Shown: positions 31,474 to 32,185 of the stretch, piece after piece
Numbering within the stretch: position 1 is the first letter of the stretch
Layout: every line of letters begins with the position of its first letter
Source: Alphaproteobacteria bacterium
GTDB lineage: Bacteria; Pseudomonadota; Alphaproteobacteria; Rhodobacterales; Rhodobacteraceae
Assembly (NCBI GenBank): GCA_016869875.1
Contig: VGDE01000017.1
Location: forward strand, 1 to 32,185
Reading direction: 5' to 3'
Length of the DNA: 32,185 nucleotides
The notes under the pieces: generated by a model
What the model saw: the letters and a program-made list of their open reading frames with translations, nothing else
Told to the model about the DNA's origin: nothing
Database searches by the model: none
Translations under genes and position numbers: made by a program

Positions 31474-32185
31474 TCAGTTATGGACCAGTTTTAGCCCGTG
31501 CTGTTCCAAGGTGTCTTTAAAGTTCGAGAACCTCTTCTTGTATGTTTCCCGCATCCGGGAAAATGCCATAGGAGTCATTCGCTCCTTGACTGCTCTTGCC
31601 ACACCCTCTGCCAGCAACTCGTCCGTAGTCATGCGGGGGAGGTCAAAGAAGTCGGTGCCACCCTGTTGTCATGAGACAAAAAGATTGCCGGCCGTCCCAC
31701 TTGAAGGGCTGCAACGCCGCCATGAAAGCGGTCGCCGATATAAAAGTCATGCATAAAGGCAACTTGTCGCCATGCAGCCGTTTCTGAGAAATAATAGTAA
31801 TTCGATACGTTGACCGGTACCTTCATTGATCGGGTAAGAAGCGCATTCAGACGATCACGATCTCCCATACATGTTGCGTCATCGAAAGACCCATGTTCTT
31901 CAATCATGCTGCCATAGGCAAAGAACTCGTCTTGGAATACATAGGAGGATCGAGTGCCTTGCAGCGCCTTAGCCAGTTTCTGGCCACGGGCATAGTTCCG
32001 CCCCCCTTCCACCGTCAGATAACCGGCAGTCAGGACATTTGCCCGATCATGCGCCTCAATGGCTGCTTGAGGATCAATGGATATGATGGACTTCGGATAC
32101 ACGTACATGCTGGGGCAGCCAATTGCACGAGCATTGGTGAACCCATTTTTACGAAGCCAAGCCTCAGTTTGTAACCCGCGCACCA
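31474..32185 (-). pseudogene. Polysaccharide pyruvyl transferase family (WcaK-like) gene, partial at window edge and frameshifted near its 3' end
   Basis: First frame (31629-32183) has VRGLQTEAWLRKNGF, AIGCPSMYVYP, FMHDFYIGDRFHGGVAALQVGRPAIFLSHDNR, then stops. The -1 frame continues with GTDFFDLPRMTTDELLAEGVARAVKERMTPMAFSRMRETYKKRFSNFKDTLEQHGLKLVHN to a TGA at 31474-31476. Confidence 0.75.

Overview
GC-rich alphaproteobacterial (Rhodobacterales/Paracoccus-like) chromosomal window. The left ~11 kb is a surface-polysaccharide locus: phosphomannomutase, a two-part sulfotransferase, a GT14-like glycosyltransferase with an uncharacterised C-terminal region, two paralogous GT2-like transferases, galE, galU, kdsB, cysQ and a capsule-type ABC exporter permease. 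The middle is housekeeping: dnaK-dnaJ, radC, petABC (cytochrome bc1, with a long acidic Ala/Pro-rich insertion in cytochrome c1), a PfkB-family sugar kinase, mutS-aroC with overlapping ends, a TPP riboswitch with thiBPQ, and a bd-type/CIO quinol oxidase with a 34-aa microprotein absent from the ORF track. The right edge returns to polysaccharide genes: glf (UDP-galactopyranose mutase), then an AT-richer, apparently frameshifted polysaccharide pyruvyl transferase cut by the window edge. The best candidates for a less-described system are the sulfated-glycan cassette (sulfotransferase fusion + GT14/unknown domain + tandem GT2 + cysQ) and the microprotein. All calls come from reading sequence and motifs; no database search was run.
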